The notes beneath the pieces were generated by a model that worked only from the letters and a program-made list of their open reading frames with translations, had not been told where the DNA came from and made no database searches. This document shows positions 8,899 to 15,543 of a stretch of DNA of 23,104 nt, one piece after another. A program made the translations under genes and the position numbers. The DNA is from a virus. The DNA is taken from the IMG/VR virus record IMGVR_UViG_3300044730_000425, positions 1-23,104 of that record; one strand, 5' to 3'. Position 1 is the first letter of the stretch, and each line of letters begins with the position of its first letter.

Positions 8899-9441
8899 CT
8901 ACTTAATTTTTTTAGGTTGTTCTTTTGACATATAAGGTCCTGCCGTAAATGCTGTAAGTTTAGATGCAATTTCCATTGCTTCATATGCATCTGCACCAGC
9001 ATGTATAGCACCTAGTGCATATGCCGCTCCTGAACCTGCAGCGTATACTCCATCTGCAGATTTACTTATAGATAATTCTTGGTCGACATCAAATATTTCT
9101 CCACCAACAGCCATTATAAACTGAAAGCGAGTTTCTTTAGTGTCTTCATCAAAATTGTAGCCATTTTCTGTCATGCATTTACGTAAAGATGGCATTGCTT
9201 TTACAATCATAAAATGATAAAGGTCTTCTCGGTCTTGCTTAGTTGGAGTTGGTGGCTCCCAAACATGTTGCGCTATATCACAAGGTAATGTTTCGCCAGA
9301 ACCAGCAATTAAAAACATTCCATTTTCTGAAATTTTCTGTACTTGAGGATGAGTGTAAATTCTTCCATCATTATCCGTAGTTCTACTATCGGCAACTATA
9401 AAGCAGCGGTCTTTATGCTCTAAGCCAATTATTGTTGTCAT
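8899..9441 (-). CDS. Proteasome/HslV-like Ntn hydrolase, candidate prohead protease
   Basis: Predicted Ntn-fold threonine peptidase. The product starts MTTIIGL, so removing Met would expose a Thr nucleophile as in HslV and proteasome beta subunits. Other expected active-site positions are present: Asp18 in VADSRTT, Lys36 in QKISENG, then IAGSGE at 45-50 and the family-like GSGAAYALGA at 136-145 (Ser137), followed by the helix AYEAMEIASKL that resembles the HslV ending. The 180-residue length matches HslV. No HslU-like ATPase is seen nearby. The gene lies between portal and scaffold/capsid genes, exactly where head maturation proteases sit in other phages, and no other protease is visible in the block. 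The family call comes from these motifs; the role in head maturation is inferred from position. Confidence 0.8.
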   Translation of the reverse strand: MTTIIGLEHKDRCFIVADSRTTDNDGRIYTHPQVQKISENGMFLIAGSGETLPCDIAQHVWEPPTPTKQDREDLYHFMIVKAMPSLRKCMTENGYNFDEDTKETRFQFIMAVGGEIFDVDQELSISKSADGVYAAGSGAAYALGAIHAGADAYEAMEIASKLTAFTAGPYMSKEQPKKIK

Positions 9442-9454
9442 GTCCCCCGCCTAG

Positions 9455-11230
9455 TTATCCTCTGGTTACTACTCTTCCGCCTGCTCTTCCACCTGCTGTT
9501 AAACTGGAAAGAATTGTTTGAATGTCTGGTTCCTCTTGTGGGGGTAAAGATATTGGTTCTTCTTGAGGAGAGCCTCCTACTGGGGCACCAGAGGGAGCAG
9601 GGGACGTTTGCTCAACCATTGGATTAGAGGCACCAGCAGGAGGGACTTGTTGTTGCGGTGCAAAGGTAGCCTCAATAGCATCTTCTAATGCTTGTCCCTT
9701 TTGGCGAGCCTTAATTACCGCAGCAATCTTTCTAACGACTTCAGATGCGTCCTGTCCCTGTGTAGCCATCTGTGGAATTGCTTGTGTGTATGCAGTTAGT
9801 GAGCCCAGTAGCGCAGTACGCATATCTTCAATTTCAATTTTTTCAAGTTCCTGTGTTACGTTAACAGTAAATGGCAACTCACGCATAGCCATATCTTTGG
9901 AGATTAACTTACCACCAAGTGCTTGTAACATAAAAATAAGACCTTGGGCTGGGTTAAGACCAGCAAGCATTCCGTAACGGACATCGGCTGAATAATCACC
10001 CTTGATGTCTTTACTTGGTTTATAGGTAATTTCATATGGTGAACCAGAATCAACACCACGAATTGTTTTCTCTTCTGGATAGATTAATTCATCAATTTCA
10101 AAACACACACTGATTACATCACGAAGTGCTGCTGCAAAAATTGCTTGGGCTGATTTGACTTGAGTATCAAATGCTCCCATAAGAGCCTGTACACCTTGAC
10201 CAGTAACGATAGATGCGTCAATGTTACCAGTACGTGATTCTGGATAACGAGCACCAACTCTAAGTTCTTGGTTAAGTAGTGTTTGTTCTGTGAATGCGCC
10301 TTGTGGCAATGTAAGTTCCACACGTCGAACACCCGCTGGGTTGGAAGTACGGATAACCGCATCGCCACCCAACTGGAGTTCTTGTACATCTTGTGGAAGT
10401 ACAATTGGTGCCTGTACTGATTTCTCCGCTGCTTCCATTGCCAATAAGGCGAAACGGTTGCGGAGTAATTGAATTCCAAGTACATCATCAAACTGTCCAC
10501 GTAGGTCACCATCGATAGATGGTTTACGTGCTACAACTATCATCATCTTACCAAGAGGATTCTTGGCTTGTGATAAAATTAAATTATCTTTTGCTGGAAC
10601 ATATACAACTGATTGGTCTTTATCGTAGTAACGAATAATTTCTACTTGACCATTTAGGTCTTGCTTATATCCCATCCCACCAAGCAGTATGTTGTCATAC
10701 TCTGGGAATTGTGCTACTAACTCACCAAGTGTCATTGTGTAGCGTTTTGCAAATGCAACGCATCGTCCATAACGGTCAAACTCTGGGTAAGCACCAATAG
10801 GATTTTCTACACGGATGCGAGGAAGTTTATCTTCGTCGTCTAATTCTATAATAAACGGAACAAAACCGTAGGTTATATACCAGTCTGCTCCTGAGTACAT
10901 TTGGACCGAGAGGTCAGAGTGTGAAAAATAATTGCTAGCAATACGAGTACGCTTATCGGCAAAAGAACGAGCACGGTCATTGACCTGATTAGCGGCTGAG
11001 CAGTTAACCGCCGGAAGAGGCGCCATAACCTCAGAAAGGTCCCTGGCAACGATATCAATAAAATTTGCAACGACATTAGCATCTACACCATCTGGAAAAA
11101 AGTCTGGATAGACTTCAGCAATTTTTCCTTTACGAACAGCAAGTACGTCAAGATTGCGAGCATCTCTCTCGCTGTTACGATAACGCAGAGATTGAACTCG
11201 TGCCGATATCTGCTCTATTGATAATGCCAT
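9455..11230 (-). CDS. Portal protein
   Basis: Forms the dodecameric DNA-entry ring at the head vertex. The 591-residue length fits a portal of a short-tailed or siphovirus-like phage, and the N-terminal part shows the typical succession of helical stretches followed by beta-rich wing segments (DWYITYGFVPFIIELDDEDK, then RIRVENPIGAYPEFD with a following GRCVAFAKRYTM). The body contains SRTGNIDASIVTGQGVQALM, similar to the clip/stem region of portals. The C-terminus (about 520-591) is a Pro/Gln/Gly-rich tail. It lies two genes downstream of the terminase and directly before the candidate protease, the canonical terminase-portal-protease order. Start ATG 11230 has AGGACG upstream. Confidence 0.85.
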   Translation of the reverse strand: MALSIEQISARVQSLRYRNSERDARNLDVLAVRKGKIAEVYPDFFPDGVDANVVANFIDIVARDLSEVMAPLPAVNCSAANQVNDRARSFADKRTRIASNYFSHSDLSVQMYSGADWYITYGFVPFIIELDDEDKLPRIRVENPIGAYPEFDRYGRCVAFAKRYTMTLGELVAQFPEYDNILLGGMGYKQDLNGQVEIIRYYDKDQSVVYVPAKDNLILSQAKNPLGKMMIVVARKPSIDGDLRGQFDDVLGIQLLRNRFALLAMEAAEKSVQAPIVLPQDVQELQLGGDAVIRTSNPAGVRRVELTLPQGAFTEQTLLNQELRVGARYPESRTGNIDASIVTGQGVQALMGAFDTQVKSAQAIFAAALRDVISVCFEIDELIYPEEKTIRGVDSGSPYEITYKPSKDIKGDYSADVRYGMLAGLNPAQGLIFMLQALGGKLISKDMAMRELPFTVNVTQELEKIEIEDMRTALLGSLTAYTQAIPQMATQGQDASEVVRKIAAVIKARQKGQALEDAIEATFAPQQQVPPAGASNPMVEQTSPAPSGAPVGGSPQEEPISLPPQEEPDIQTILSSLTAGGRAGGRVVTRG

Positions 11231-11256
11231 TTACGTCCTAACGATAGAAAATTGAA

Positions 11257-11619
11257 TTAATTACCAGTCCAGTTATAACGAGCCATATCACCTGAAAATG
11301 GTCCTTTATTTTTAGTTGGATTTTTTTTAGGTGTTGAATTTTTAACCACAGAAGGATTTTTATTTCCTATAGCACCGTCTCTTTTTTCAGCAACGTGCGT
11401 TGGTTTCTTAGATATAGATGAACTTGTAGGGGGTTTAGGTGGAGTTGGATTTAAAGGTTTACCGCCTGGTGGTGCCTTTGGAACTTCCACTTGACGATAA
11501 ACAGGATTAATACTCTTACTACCCTTACCTATAATCCCACCTGCTGCTCGTATTGCTAATTTCTTTGCTACTGCGCTAGCAGCGGCTACTGCGGCTGCTC
11601 CTACTAATGGTACTGGCAT
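11257..11619 (-). CDS. Small Ala-rich then Pro/Lys-rich protein (120 aa)
   Basis: Unknown function. The first 35 residues are small and hydrophobic (MPVPLVGAAAVAAASAVAKK), resembling an amphipathic or membrane-contacting helix. From about residue 45 onwards the protein is Pro/Lys/Ser-rich and likely disordered (GGKPLNPTPPKPPTSSS), with a short end of GDMARYNWTGN. The gene sits between terminase and portal and has a GGAG site before its ATG. It could be a minor structural or DNA-binding head protein; no family is recognised. Confidence 0.7.
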   Translation of the reverse strand: MPVPLVGAAAVAAASAVAKKLAIRAAGGIIGKGSKSINPVYRQVEVPKAPPGGKPLNPTPPKPPTSSSISKKPTHVAEKRDGAIGNKNPSVVKNSTPKKNPTKNKGPFSGDMARYNWTGN

Positions 11620-11630
11620 TTTATTTCTCC

Positions 11631-13499
11631 TTAGTTATAAGTTTCTTGCCATTGCTCTGCAAAGGCTTCGTCTAAATTAAGTGAACCACGTCCAGCCATC
11701 TGTGCTCTGGTAGCCCATCTGTTTGTTTGGTACTGCCCAACTCTACTTGATGTCTGCATAAGTTCTCTACAACGAATAACGGCAAACCATAAGGCCATTA
11801 CACAGTCGGTAGGGTTCTTAGTGTCAGGCTTCCAAATGATAAGTTGCTGTACTAAAGACTTAAGGCCTTCAGAGCCTTCATTGCTTGGTAATTCAAGTAT
11901 ATTATTATCTTGGAATCTGCCATCCTTGGCTGAACCAAAGAGGCTTGCCATAGATGCTACACCAAATCCAACATCCCATTTGTTCTTACCAGTAAAGTGT
12001 GAGTTAAGTTGACATCCATAGGATGCTAAATAATCACGCAACTCTGTATCCATAGCATAGTACTTCTGGTGGGCGTTGATTTCTACTCTAAATTCTTGTG
12101 GCTTAAATCTTTCCACCCACTCTTTAATAAGAGCGTTTTCCTTCTGTGGGGAAGGGTCAACCATGTTGACGCAATCCAAAACGTAAATTTTTCCGTCTGC
12201 ACGGTTATAAGATACTGCTACGAAAGCAGAGCGTCCCGTTACCGCAGGGTCAAAGCCAATAATGGTATAGGTTGAATCTACGTTCTTGGGGTGGCCTGCC
12301 GTGTCTTTTCTAAGCGGTCCACGCTTTCGCATACCGTTAACACATCCAGCGACAATTGTTGGCGAGAAGATAGAGTCGGATTGGACGTCTTCTTGCTGGT
12401 AGACCATAGCCCAGACTGACGGAGCCACTTCAGACCGCCTTGTAAAAAGCGAAGGTCCATCCCATTTGGGATATAGTCCTTGCTCATTAGGTTCGTCCTG
12501 TTCTCCCTCTGCTCTGTCTGTCCAAGGCCAAAGAGTTTTCCAATTTTTTGGGTTCTCATCAAATTCTAATACTGATGGCATAGCCATGTATGTAAATGGA
12601 GATTTCCCGCCTGTCCACTGGTCGGGGTCTCTAATCATCTTATATAAATCTATAGGTGCGACACGGGTTCCTACTATAAGCAGTTTTCCATGTCGCCCTA
12701 GGCGGGTGATGACTTCTTTTTGAAGCCATTCAATTTGCTTCTCCCACTCATGGGCATTTGCATTCATCACCACATCGTCAAGGATAATCAAGTCAGCACG
12801 AGCACCGTAAATTTGTGACCCGAATCCTAATGCTTGAACAGTTGGGTCCTTCTCACCTGAGTCACGTCCTGCACCCAAGTAAATCATGTCAGCAGACCAG
12901 GTTGGTGAATCTGCCTTATAGCCACCGTTAGGTCCGAAGGACACCTGCATTTTGGTCCAGTTAGGATGGCTTAATCTTGTCTTTATCGCAGATAGGAACT
13001 TACGTGCCATACCTTGCGTCTTTGATACAATAATGATTCTAACGTTAGGGTCTACTGCTAAACGGTAGGTAACGTAGTTGATGGTAAGTACAGTTGACTT
13101 AGCATGCTCTGGTGGAACGTTAATTAAAATACGATTGGTTGCTGCTTGTTCGTAGGTCATGCTAGGGTGGATGAACCTTGGCTCTTTACCCTCGACCAAA
13201 TCAATCCAAGACTTATGATGGTCAAACAACTTAGTCTCTAAGAATTGCTCTGAAAAATCTTCGAAAGAGATATCCTTTAGGTTGGCTAGGTCCGCTTTGA
13301 TACCTTTGCCCGAAAGGCGTGCTTTGTCCGCTTTGTCCTTAAAGTCAGGGTCTGCCATAGACCATTGGCGGAAGGTAACATCGTTCCTGCCTACAGCCTT
13401 CATAGCATCTACTACGGTAGCCCCTTGGGCTAACAGTTCTAACACCTGCAGTTGGGCAGCATCTTTAGGGATGTTTTGTACCCCTGGCTTACGACCCAC
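11631..13499 (-). CDS. Terminase large subunit with N-terminal HTH (TerS-like) segment
   Basis: ATP-driven DNA packaging motor with nuclease. In numbering from the longest frame (TTG 13556), a variant Walker A, VPPEHAKS, is at 147-154, Walker B LIILDD at 256-261, and the coupling motif GTR at 296-298. RNase H-like nuclease acidic residues are visible as GFDPAVTG (Asp436), LDCV (Asp461) and TDCVMALW (Asp584). Residues 34-80 (LQVLELLAQGATVVDAMKAV, then FRQWSMADPDF) resemble the helix-turn-helix of small terminases, and no separate small subunit is seen. I place the start at GTG 13499, which has a G-rich site and leaves room for a leader; TTG 13556 lacks any ribosome site. The start is uncertain, the identity is not. 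Confidence 0.9.
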   Translation of the reverse strand: MGRKPGVQNIPKDAAQLQVLELLAQGATVVDAMKAVGRNDVTFRQWSMADPDFKDKADKARLSGKGIKADLANLKDISFEDFSEQFLETKLFDHHKSWIDLVEGKEPRFIHPSMTYEQAATNRILINVPPEHAKSTVLTINYVTYRLAVDPNVRIIIVSKTQGMARKFLSAIKTRLSHPNWTKMQVSFGPNGGYKADSPTWSADMIYLGAGRDSGEKDPTVQALGFGSQIYGARADLIILDDVVMNANAHEWEKQIEWLQKEVITRLGRHGKLLIVGTRVAPIDLYKMIRDPDQWTGGKSPFTYMAMPSVLEFDENPKNWKTLWPWTDRAEGEQDEPNEQGLYPKWDGPSLFTRRSEVAPSVWAMVYQQEDVQSDSIFSPTIVAGCVNGMRKRGPLRKDTAGHPKNVDSTYTIIGFDPAVTGRSAFVAVSYNRADGKIYVLDCVNMVDPSPQKENALIKEWVERFKPQEFRVEINAHQKYYAMDTELRDYLASYGCQLNSHFTGKNKWDVGFGVASMASLFGSAKDGRFQDNNILELPSNEGSEGLKSLVQQLIIWKPDTKNPTDCVMALWFAVIRCRELMQTSSRVGQYQTNRWATRAQMAGRGSLNLDEAFAEQWQETYN

Positions 13500-13621
13500 A
13501 GTTGCCCCCAATAACGCTGATTTAACGGTCCCTGTAAACGGGCAGACTATTCCCAATATAATTATAAATTATAAATTCTATATAGGAGGAGCGGAGTCTT
13601 AAACGGAGCGACTCCGTATAT

Positions 13622-13650
13622 TATATATATACTATAGATAACCTGTTCAA
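13622..13650 (-). promoter_or_regulatory. Candidate leftward promoter for the virion block
   Basis: On the minus strand, TTGAAC (13650-13645) is followed after 17 bases by TATATA (13627-13622). Transcription would start near 13615 and run into the terminase. The DNA here is so A/T-rich that a TATATA match is weak evidence; the better -35 and exact 17-base spacing are what recommend it. Confidence 0.35.
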
Positions 13651-13858
13651 AGTACTAAAAACGAACAGATAGGTTATAATTACGCTCATTCTGAGCGTAT
13701 AATATATATATCCCCCTATATAATATAACAGTAATTTTTTATGGGAGTATATATATGTATATTGACGCAGATTAAATAACCCTAGGGTCAAATCAAACCC
13801 TCAACCTTTACTAAAGGGTTAGAGTTTATTAACTCTCAACCTAATGTAGAGAATTAGA

Positions 13859-13867
13859 CTATCCACA
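13859..13867 (+). other. DnaA-box-like site CTATCCACA
   Basis: One mismatch to the bacterial DnaA box consensus TTATCCACA. Lies about 40 bases from a perfect copy in the same orientation. Confidence 0.4.
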
Positions 13868-13899
13868 ATAAAGATTTTCTACGGGGGCATAATAAATAA

Positions 13900-13908
13900 T
13901 TATCCACA
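13900..13908 (+). other. DnaA box TTATCCACA
   Basis: Perfect match to the consensus. It is followed by TGTGGACAG (13912-13920), a weaker box in the opposite orientation, so the two form an inverted pair. Confidence 0.5.
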
Positions 13909-13925
13909 ACCTGTGGACAGACTAC

Positions 13926-13939
13926 AACGAGGTCGGGCG
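13926..13939 (+). repeat. 14-bp direct repeat, copy 1
   Basis: AACGAGGTCGGGCG, repeated exactly at 13975-13988, 49 bases downstream. The first copy runs into a GGGCG/CGCCC hairpin (13935-13947). Confidence 0.7.
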
Positions 13940-13974
13940 TGTCGCCCAACACAAACCCTGAGAGTTTGCTGAGC

Positions 13975-13988
13975 AACGAGGTCGGGCG
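13975..13988 (+). repeat. 14-bp direct repeat, copy 2
   Basis: Exact copy of the 13926-13939 sequence. It overlaps the left arm of the longer inverted repeat that flanks the 14219 gene. Confidence 0.7.
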
Positions 13989-13997
13989 AGTCTAGCT
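13981..13997 (+). repeat. 17-bp inverted repeat flanking the 14219 gene, left arm
   Basis: GTCGGGCGAGTCTAGCT is the reverse complement of 14915-14931 at 15 of 17 positions. The two arms bracket the 14219 gene and its terminator. Confidence 0.65.
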
Positions 13998-14013
13998 ATC
14001 CCTTTTGTCCGAT

Positions 14014-14042
14014 TTGCCCTATCTGCCCCAGTATGATACAAT
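14014..14042 (+). promoter_or_regulatory. Candidate rightward promoter for the 14219 gene
   Basis: TTGCCC (14014-14019), a 17-base spacer and TACAAT (14037-14042) fit a housekeeping-sigma promoter with four of six matches at each box. It would give a leader of about 170 bases containing an ACTGG/CCAGT hairpin (14152-14166) and the palindrome at 14170. Confidence 0.45.
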
Positions 14043-14169
14043 TAGTCCTAATTGTCCTAGTTTGGTCGGTGTGATGTACTTCACAAAAGATTTTCGGGAA
14101 ATTAGCAAAATGAACTAGACAAAAGGCAGACCGAGGCACTAAATTTGGGGTACTGGAAAAACCAGTTAG

Positions 14170-14188
14170 GTGTCTGAAAATCAGACAC
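14170..14188 (+). repeat. Start-associated palindrome, copy 1
   Basis: GTGTCTGAAAATCAGACAC: perfect 8-bp arms around AAA. It ends 30 bases before the ATG at 14219, with GAAAAGGA in between. Acts at the DNA level as an operator or at the RNA level as a hairpin; unresolved. Confidence 0.8.
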
Positions 14189-14218
14189 TAGAAAATCCGA
14201 GAAAAGGAAAAGCACCAA

Positions 14219-14866
14219 ATGACTACAAAAGAAAAAGCACCAAAGGCAACAAAAGAAAAAGCACCAGTAGTACTGGATTCTCAAATAGTTAAAAACTATC
14301 GGGAACTAGTAAAGAATTCCCTAGAAAGTCACTGGGGATTTATCACCACTACTTATGGAAAAATGGTAGATGGCTCGGCTTCTGTCCGAATTGTTAAGGC
14401 TTCTATAAATGAAGCAAGCAAGGACGGAAAAGATTCCATCATCAAGGCATCACAGGTTGAGGGATTTGGAATTGCCCTAAAGGTCAAAACACTTTCGGGA
14501 GCAGATAAACAAACTATCTCCAACATCCTCAAGGTGTCCATGCGTGCCAAGCGTTTGGATGGTGTTGATGCGGTAGATTCCCTACTGGATGGTATCAAGA
14601 CTTACGAGGGATTTATCGCTAGGCTTGAGGATGCCGAGGATGCCAAAGCAGAAGCCACCGATAAGGCAGAAGCAGAAGCAGAAGCCACCGAGAAGCCACT
14701 CGATTTGGCGGGGATTACATGGGAAGCATTAGCGGAAATTGTAATTCGAAAGGCAAGCCTAGAAAAAAACATGGCGGACGCTTCATGCGATACAAAACTC
14801 GCAGGACAAGCCACCGCAGTTTTTCACCAACTAGTAAAAAATTCCAAGGTGAAGGCTAACGCTTAA
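14219..14866 (+). CDS. Unknown Lys/Ala/Glu-rich protein (215 aa) within the origin-like region
   Basis: No family recognised. The N-terminus carries a tandem repeat of T-K-E-K-A-P (residues 3-16), mirrored in the DNA by GAAAAAGCACCA units, and an almost identical unit even overlaps the ribosome binding region. The middle (about 30-125) looks globular and includes SHWGFITTTYGKMVDGSASV. An Ala/Glu/Asp/Lys low-complexity stretch lies at 135-155, and a helical C-terminal domain follows (ITWEALAEIVIRKASLEKNM). It stands alone: a candidate promoter and palindrome upstream, a strong terminator right after, and DnaA-like boxes, ACACAAAC words and 17-bp inverted arms on both sides. A role tied to replication or DNA binding is possible but only by position. 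Confidence 0.8.
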   Translation: MTTKEKAPKATKEKAPVVLDSQIVKNYRELVKNSLESHWGFITTTYGKMVDGSASVRIVKASINEASKDGKDSIIKASQVEGFGIALKVKTLSGADKQTISNILKVSMRAKRLDGVDAVDSLLDGIKTYEGFIARLEDAEDAKAEATDKAEAEAEATEKPLDLAGITWEALAEIVIRKASLEKNMADASCDTKLAGQATAVFHQLVKNSKVKANA

Positions 14867-14880
14867 ACCCGACAAAGTAG

Positions 14881-14914
14881 CCTCACCCCTTAGGGGGTGG
14901 GGTTATTTTTTTTT
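14881..14914 (+). terminator. Rho-independent terminator
   Basis: CCTCACCCC (14881-14889) pairs with GGGGTGGGG (14894-14902) around a TTAG loop, giving nine pairs including one G-T, followed by a long T-run. It ends transcription 15 bases after the 14219 gene. Confidence 0.9.
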
Positions 14915-14931
14915 AGCTAGACACGCCCGAG
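14915..14931 (-). repeat. 17-bp inverted repeat flanking the 14219 gene, right arm
   Basis: AGCTAGACACGCCCGAG pairs with 13981-13997 at 15 of 17 positions. Confidence 0.65.
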
Positions 14932-14942
14932 TGCGTTGTGAG

Positions 14943-14951
14943 TTATCCACA
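14943..14951 (+). other. DnaA box TTATCCACA
   Basis: Perfect consensus match, in the same orientation as the box at 13900 and immediately before the ACACAAAC cluster. Confidence 0.5.
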
Positions 14952-14957
14952 GCCCCG

Positions 14958-14993
14958 ACACAAACCAACACAAACCCCTTGCCCAACACAAAC
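14958..14993 (+). repeat. Iteron-like ACACAAAC cluster
   Basis: Three direct copies of ACACAAAC at 14958, 14968 and 14986. Further copies lie at 15058-15065 and, left of the gene, 13949-13956; the latter and the 14986 copy share the longer context GCCCAACACAAAC. Same-orientation clustering beside a DnaA box resembles plasmid or phage origin iterons. Two stray copies occur inside genes at about 17985 and 19700. Confidence 0.5.
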
Positions 14994-15121
14994 TATTAGA
15001 GGCGTGCTAGTGATTAGGTCGAAGCCACGAATCAAACCAGCCACAGAAATTTTTTCAACACAAACTCATGAGGCGAGGTGGGGAAACAACTCATGCGAAA
15101 ATGTGAGGGTCTAAGGGTGGC

Positions 15122-15138
15122 TGTCTGAAAATCAGACG
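15122..15138 (+). repeat. Start-associated palindrome, copy 2 (upstream of promoter)
   Basis: TGTCTGAAAATCAGACG; one end position is T opposite G. It lies 15 bases upstream of the -35 box at 15154 and is the only copy placed before a recognisable promoter. Confidence 0.75.
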
Positions 15139-15153
15139 CCCCTAAAAGTGAAT

Positions 15154-15182
15154 TTGACAATGAGCCTGAGGTATGTTATACT
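15154..15182 (+). promoter_or_regulatory. Strong housekeeping-type promoter
   Basis: TTGACA (15154-15159), exactly 17 bases, then TATACT (15177-15182). This is a near-consensus SigA/sigma-70 promoter. The start of transcription would fall near 15189, so the mRNA would begin with the ACTTAAG/CTTAAGT hairpin followed by the palindrome at 15215. Probably the main rightward early promoter. Confidence 0.85.
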
Positions 15183-15214
15183 GAAGCCACTTAAGAAAAA
15201 CTTGTCTTAAGTTA

Positions 15215-15232
15215 GTGTCTGAAAATCAGACA
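15215..15232 (+). repeat. Start-associated palindrome, copy 3
   Basis: GTGTCTGAAAATCAGACA, ending 14 bases before the ATG at 15247, with AGGATAA in between. Confidence 0.8.
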
Positions 15233-15246
15233 GTTAGGATAAACAA

Positions 15247-15393
15247 ATGCTAGACCAAAATATGGAAAATGCGTTAGTCCAACTAGCGCAAAAGATAGAC
15301 GCTAGTCATGAAGTAGAGCGTAATAAGTTAGAGCAAGCAAACCGCAATAAAGTTAATCCTGAGTACCTTCGGGTAATGGGGTTAGCATTATGA
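15247..15393 (+). CDS. Small unknown helical protein (48 aa)
   Basis: First gene after the strong promoter. The product starts MLDQNMENALVQLAQKIDAS and is a highly charged, probably all-helical peptide ending YLRVMGLAL. ATG at 15247 follows the palindrome and an AGGATAA site, and the stop overlaps the next ATG (TTATGA), which supports both starts. Being the first product of the rightward operon suggests an early host-interaction peptide, but nothing in the sequence names a function. Confidence 0.7.
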   Translation: MLDQNMENALVQLAQKIDASHEVERNKLEQANRNKVNPEYLRVMGLAL

Positions 15394-15533
15394 GCCCTGA
15401 CGATATTGCCCTAGACTTTATGACCGAAAGTGAAATAGCCGAGATTATAGCAACCGAGGATATTTTTCAAGTAGACCTGTCCAATATTGATGATTTACTT
15501 GAGGATGTTGCTTCGGACTCGGACTACGAATAG
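15390..15533 (+). CDS. Small acidic protein (47 aa)
   Basis: The product starts MSPDDIALDFMTESEIAEII and is strikingly acidic throughout, with an end of DVASDSDYE. Its ATG overlaps the upstream stop by four bases, so the two are translationally coupled. Highly acidic small phage proteins often mimic DNA or bind basic host proteins; that is only a possibility here. A GTTGCT/AGCAAC inverted repeat (15507-15512, 15532-15537) spans the stop codon. Confidence 0.7.
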   Translation: MSPDDIALDFMTESEIAEIIATEDIFQVDLSNIDDLLEDVASDSDYE

Positions 15534-15543
15534 CAACTGGACA

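Larger units (their letters stand above)
13557..14218. other. Divergent non-coding region, candidate origin and promoter region
   Basis: About 660 bases between the leftward terminase and the rightward 14219 gene have no credible coding frame. The left part (13555-13770) is extremely A/T-rich with TATATA runs, like an unwinding element. It contains the inverted repeats CGGAGTC/GACTCCG (13592-13598, 13610-13616), CTGTTC/GAACAG nested in ATAACCT/AGGTTAT (13638-13677), TACGCTCA/TGAGCGTA (13681-13699) and AGAGTT/AACTCT (13821-13836). DnaA-box-like sites lie at 13859 and 13900. Further right are a 14-bp direct repeat and an ACACAAAC word. The mixture of A/T-rich DNA, DnaA-type boxes and repeats suggests a replication origin. 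No replication protein is in the window to corroborate it. Confidence 0.5.
14867..15246. other. Second origin-like non-coding segment
   Basis: After the terminator there are about 330 bases without a gene. They hold the right inverted arm (14915-14931), a perfect DnaA box, a run of ACACAAAC words (14958, 14968, 14986, 15058), then a palindrome copy, a strong promoter, an ACTTAAG/CTTAAGT hairpin (15189-15212) and another palindrome. It repeats the vocabulary of the region left of the 14219 gene, so the two together may form one split origin. Confidence 0.5.

Noticed and set aside
10114-10512. 132-codon minus-strand frame within the portal gene
   Set aside because: Out of frame with the portal on the same strand, no ribosome site and unnatural composition; the portal explains the region.
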